Shown piece by piece: positions 63,961 through 64,000 of a stretch of DNA of 64,000 nt. A program made the position numbers and the translations under genes. Below the pieces are notes generated by a model. It was not told the origin of the DNA. It did no database searches and saw nothing but the letters and a program-made list of their open reading frames with translations. Origin of the DNA: JACPNO01 sp963825405 (lineage in GTDB: Bacteria; Acidobacteriota; Terriglobia; Bryobacterales; Bryobacteraceae); the NCBI GenBank assembly GCA_963825405.1, contig CAWGTB010000005.1:620001-684000 (forward strand). Reading direction: 5' to 3'. Position 1 is the first letter of the stretch. The number at the start of each line of letters is the position of its first letter.

Positions 63961-64000
63961 TATAATACTTGGTATGGAGTACCACATTTCATACCCAGTC
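63961..64000 (-). promoter_or_regulatory. Region upstream of the AlpA-like gene
   Basis: A short inverted repeat TGGTA-TGGAG-TACCA at 63970-63984 and an AT-rich TATAATAC lie immediately upstream of the gene. They could be an operator and -10. The window ends here, so the promoter cannot be fully seen. Confidence 0.3.

Noticed and set aside
1..64000. CRISPR array, insertion sequence or transposase
   Set aside because: No regularly spaced direct repeats and no transposase motifs were seen on either strand; the only mobile region is the tRNA-Arg element.

Overview
The window is high-GC bacterial chromosome, most likely from an Acidobacteriota of the Solibacter/Bryobacter type. That assignment is inference from gene content: alternative complex III plus SCO plus an aa3-type oxidase, lipoprotein LptE (so a diderm), a YgfZ-like protein, many secreted proteins of no known family, and overlapping operons. 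It could not be checked against a database. About 56 kb are core genome. The last 8 kb, downstream of a tRNA-Arg, are an integrated element that runs off the right edge.

Layout. 1-5.4 kb (minus): acetyl-CoA synthetase, a PLP-dependent threonine/serine dehydratase, two tandem phosphohexomutases and a CBM9-like secreted protein. 5.4-10.3 kb: small proteins, a metallo-beta-lactamase hydrolase, a YgfZ-like protein, and an overlapping sulfate-assimilation operon (cysH, cysC, PHP phosphoesterase). 10.4-15.9 kb: tRNA-Gly, then dnaA-dnaN-gyrB, without recF and probably near the origin. 17-22.9 kb (minus): a cobalamin operon led by a clear B12 riboswitch (TonB receptor, PduO adenosyltransferase, small membrane protein, BtuF-like protein, secreted amidohydrolase). 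22.9-24.5 kb: YtrA-type GntR regulator, slipin, rpsT. 24.5-29.6 kb (minus): holA, lptE, a cysteine-less Asd homologue, pssA, psd and a secreted repeat-like protein. 29.5-34.7 kb: glnE and glnA with a MOSC protein. 34.9-39.5 kb: enolase-superfamily dehydratase, then a membrane protein/wHTH regulator pair and uppS-tmk-holB, with matching operators in front of both units. 39.5-43.9 kb: alcohol dehydrogenase, aroA, an orphan PhoB-like DNA-binding protein and a Tat-exported asparaginase-family hydrolase. 44-56 kb: a respiratory super-operon (actABCDEF, a small membrane protein, SCO, coxBACD) linking quinol oxidation to oxygen reduction.

The element (56.1-64 kb) has a tyrosine recombinase beside the tRNA, a small AT-hook-like protein coupled to it, a zinc-ribbon protein, a DUF4238 protein, an XRE repressor with its own operator, a secreted protein, two small phage-like proteins, a P4/D5-type primase-helicase and an AlpA-like excisionase. 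No capsid, portal, terminase large subunit or conjugation gene is visible. It therefore looks like a satellite or integrative element with its own replication.

A technical feature shapes the whole annotation. Many conserved single-copy genes (gyrB, dnaN, glnA, actB, actC, pgm and others) are broken by one-base or few-base indels, often in homopolymers, while the rest of each protein is intact in another frame. I read these as consensus errors, not pseudogenes, and annotate each gene over its full span with approximate shift positions.
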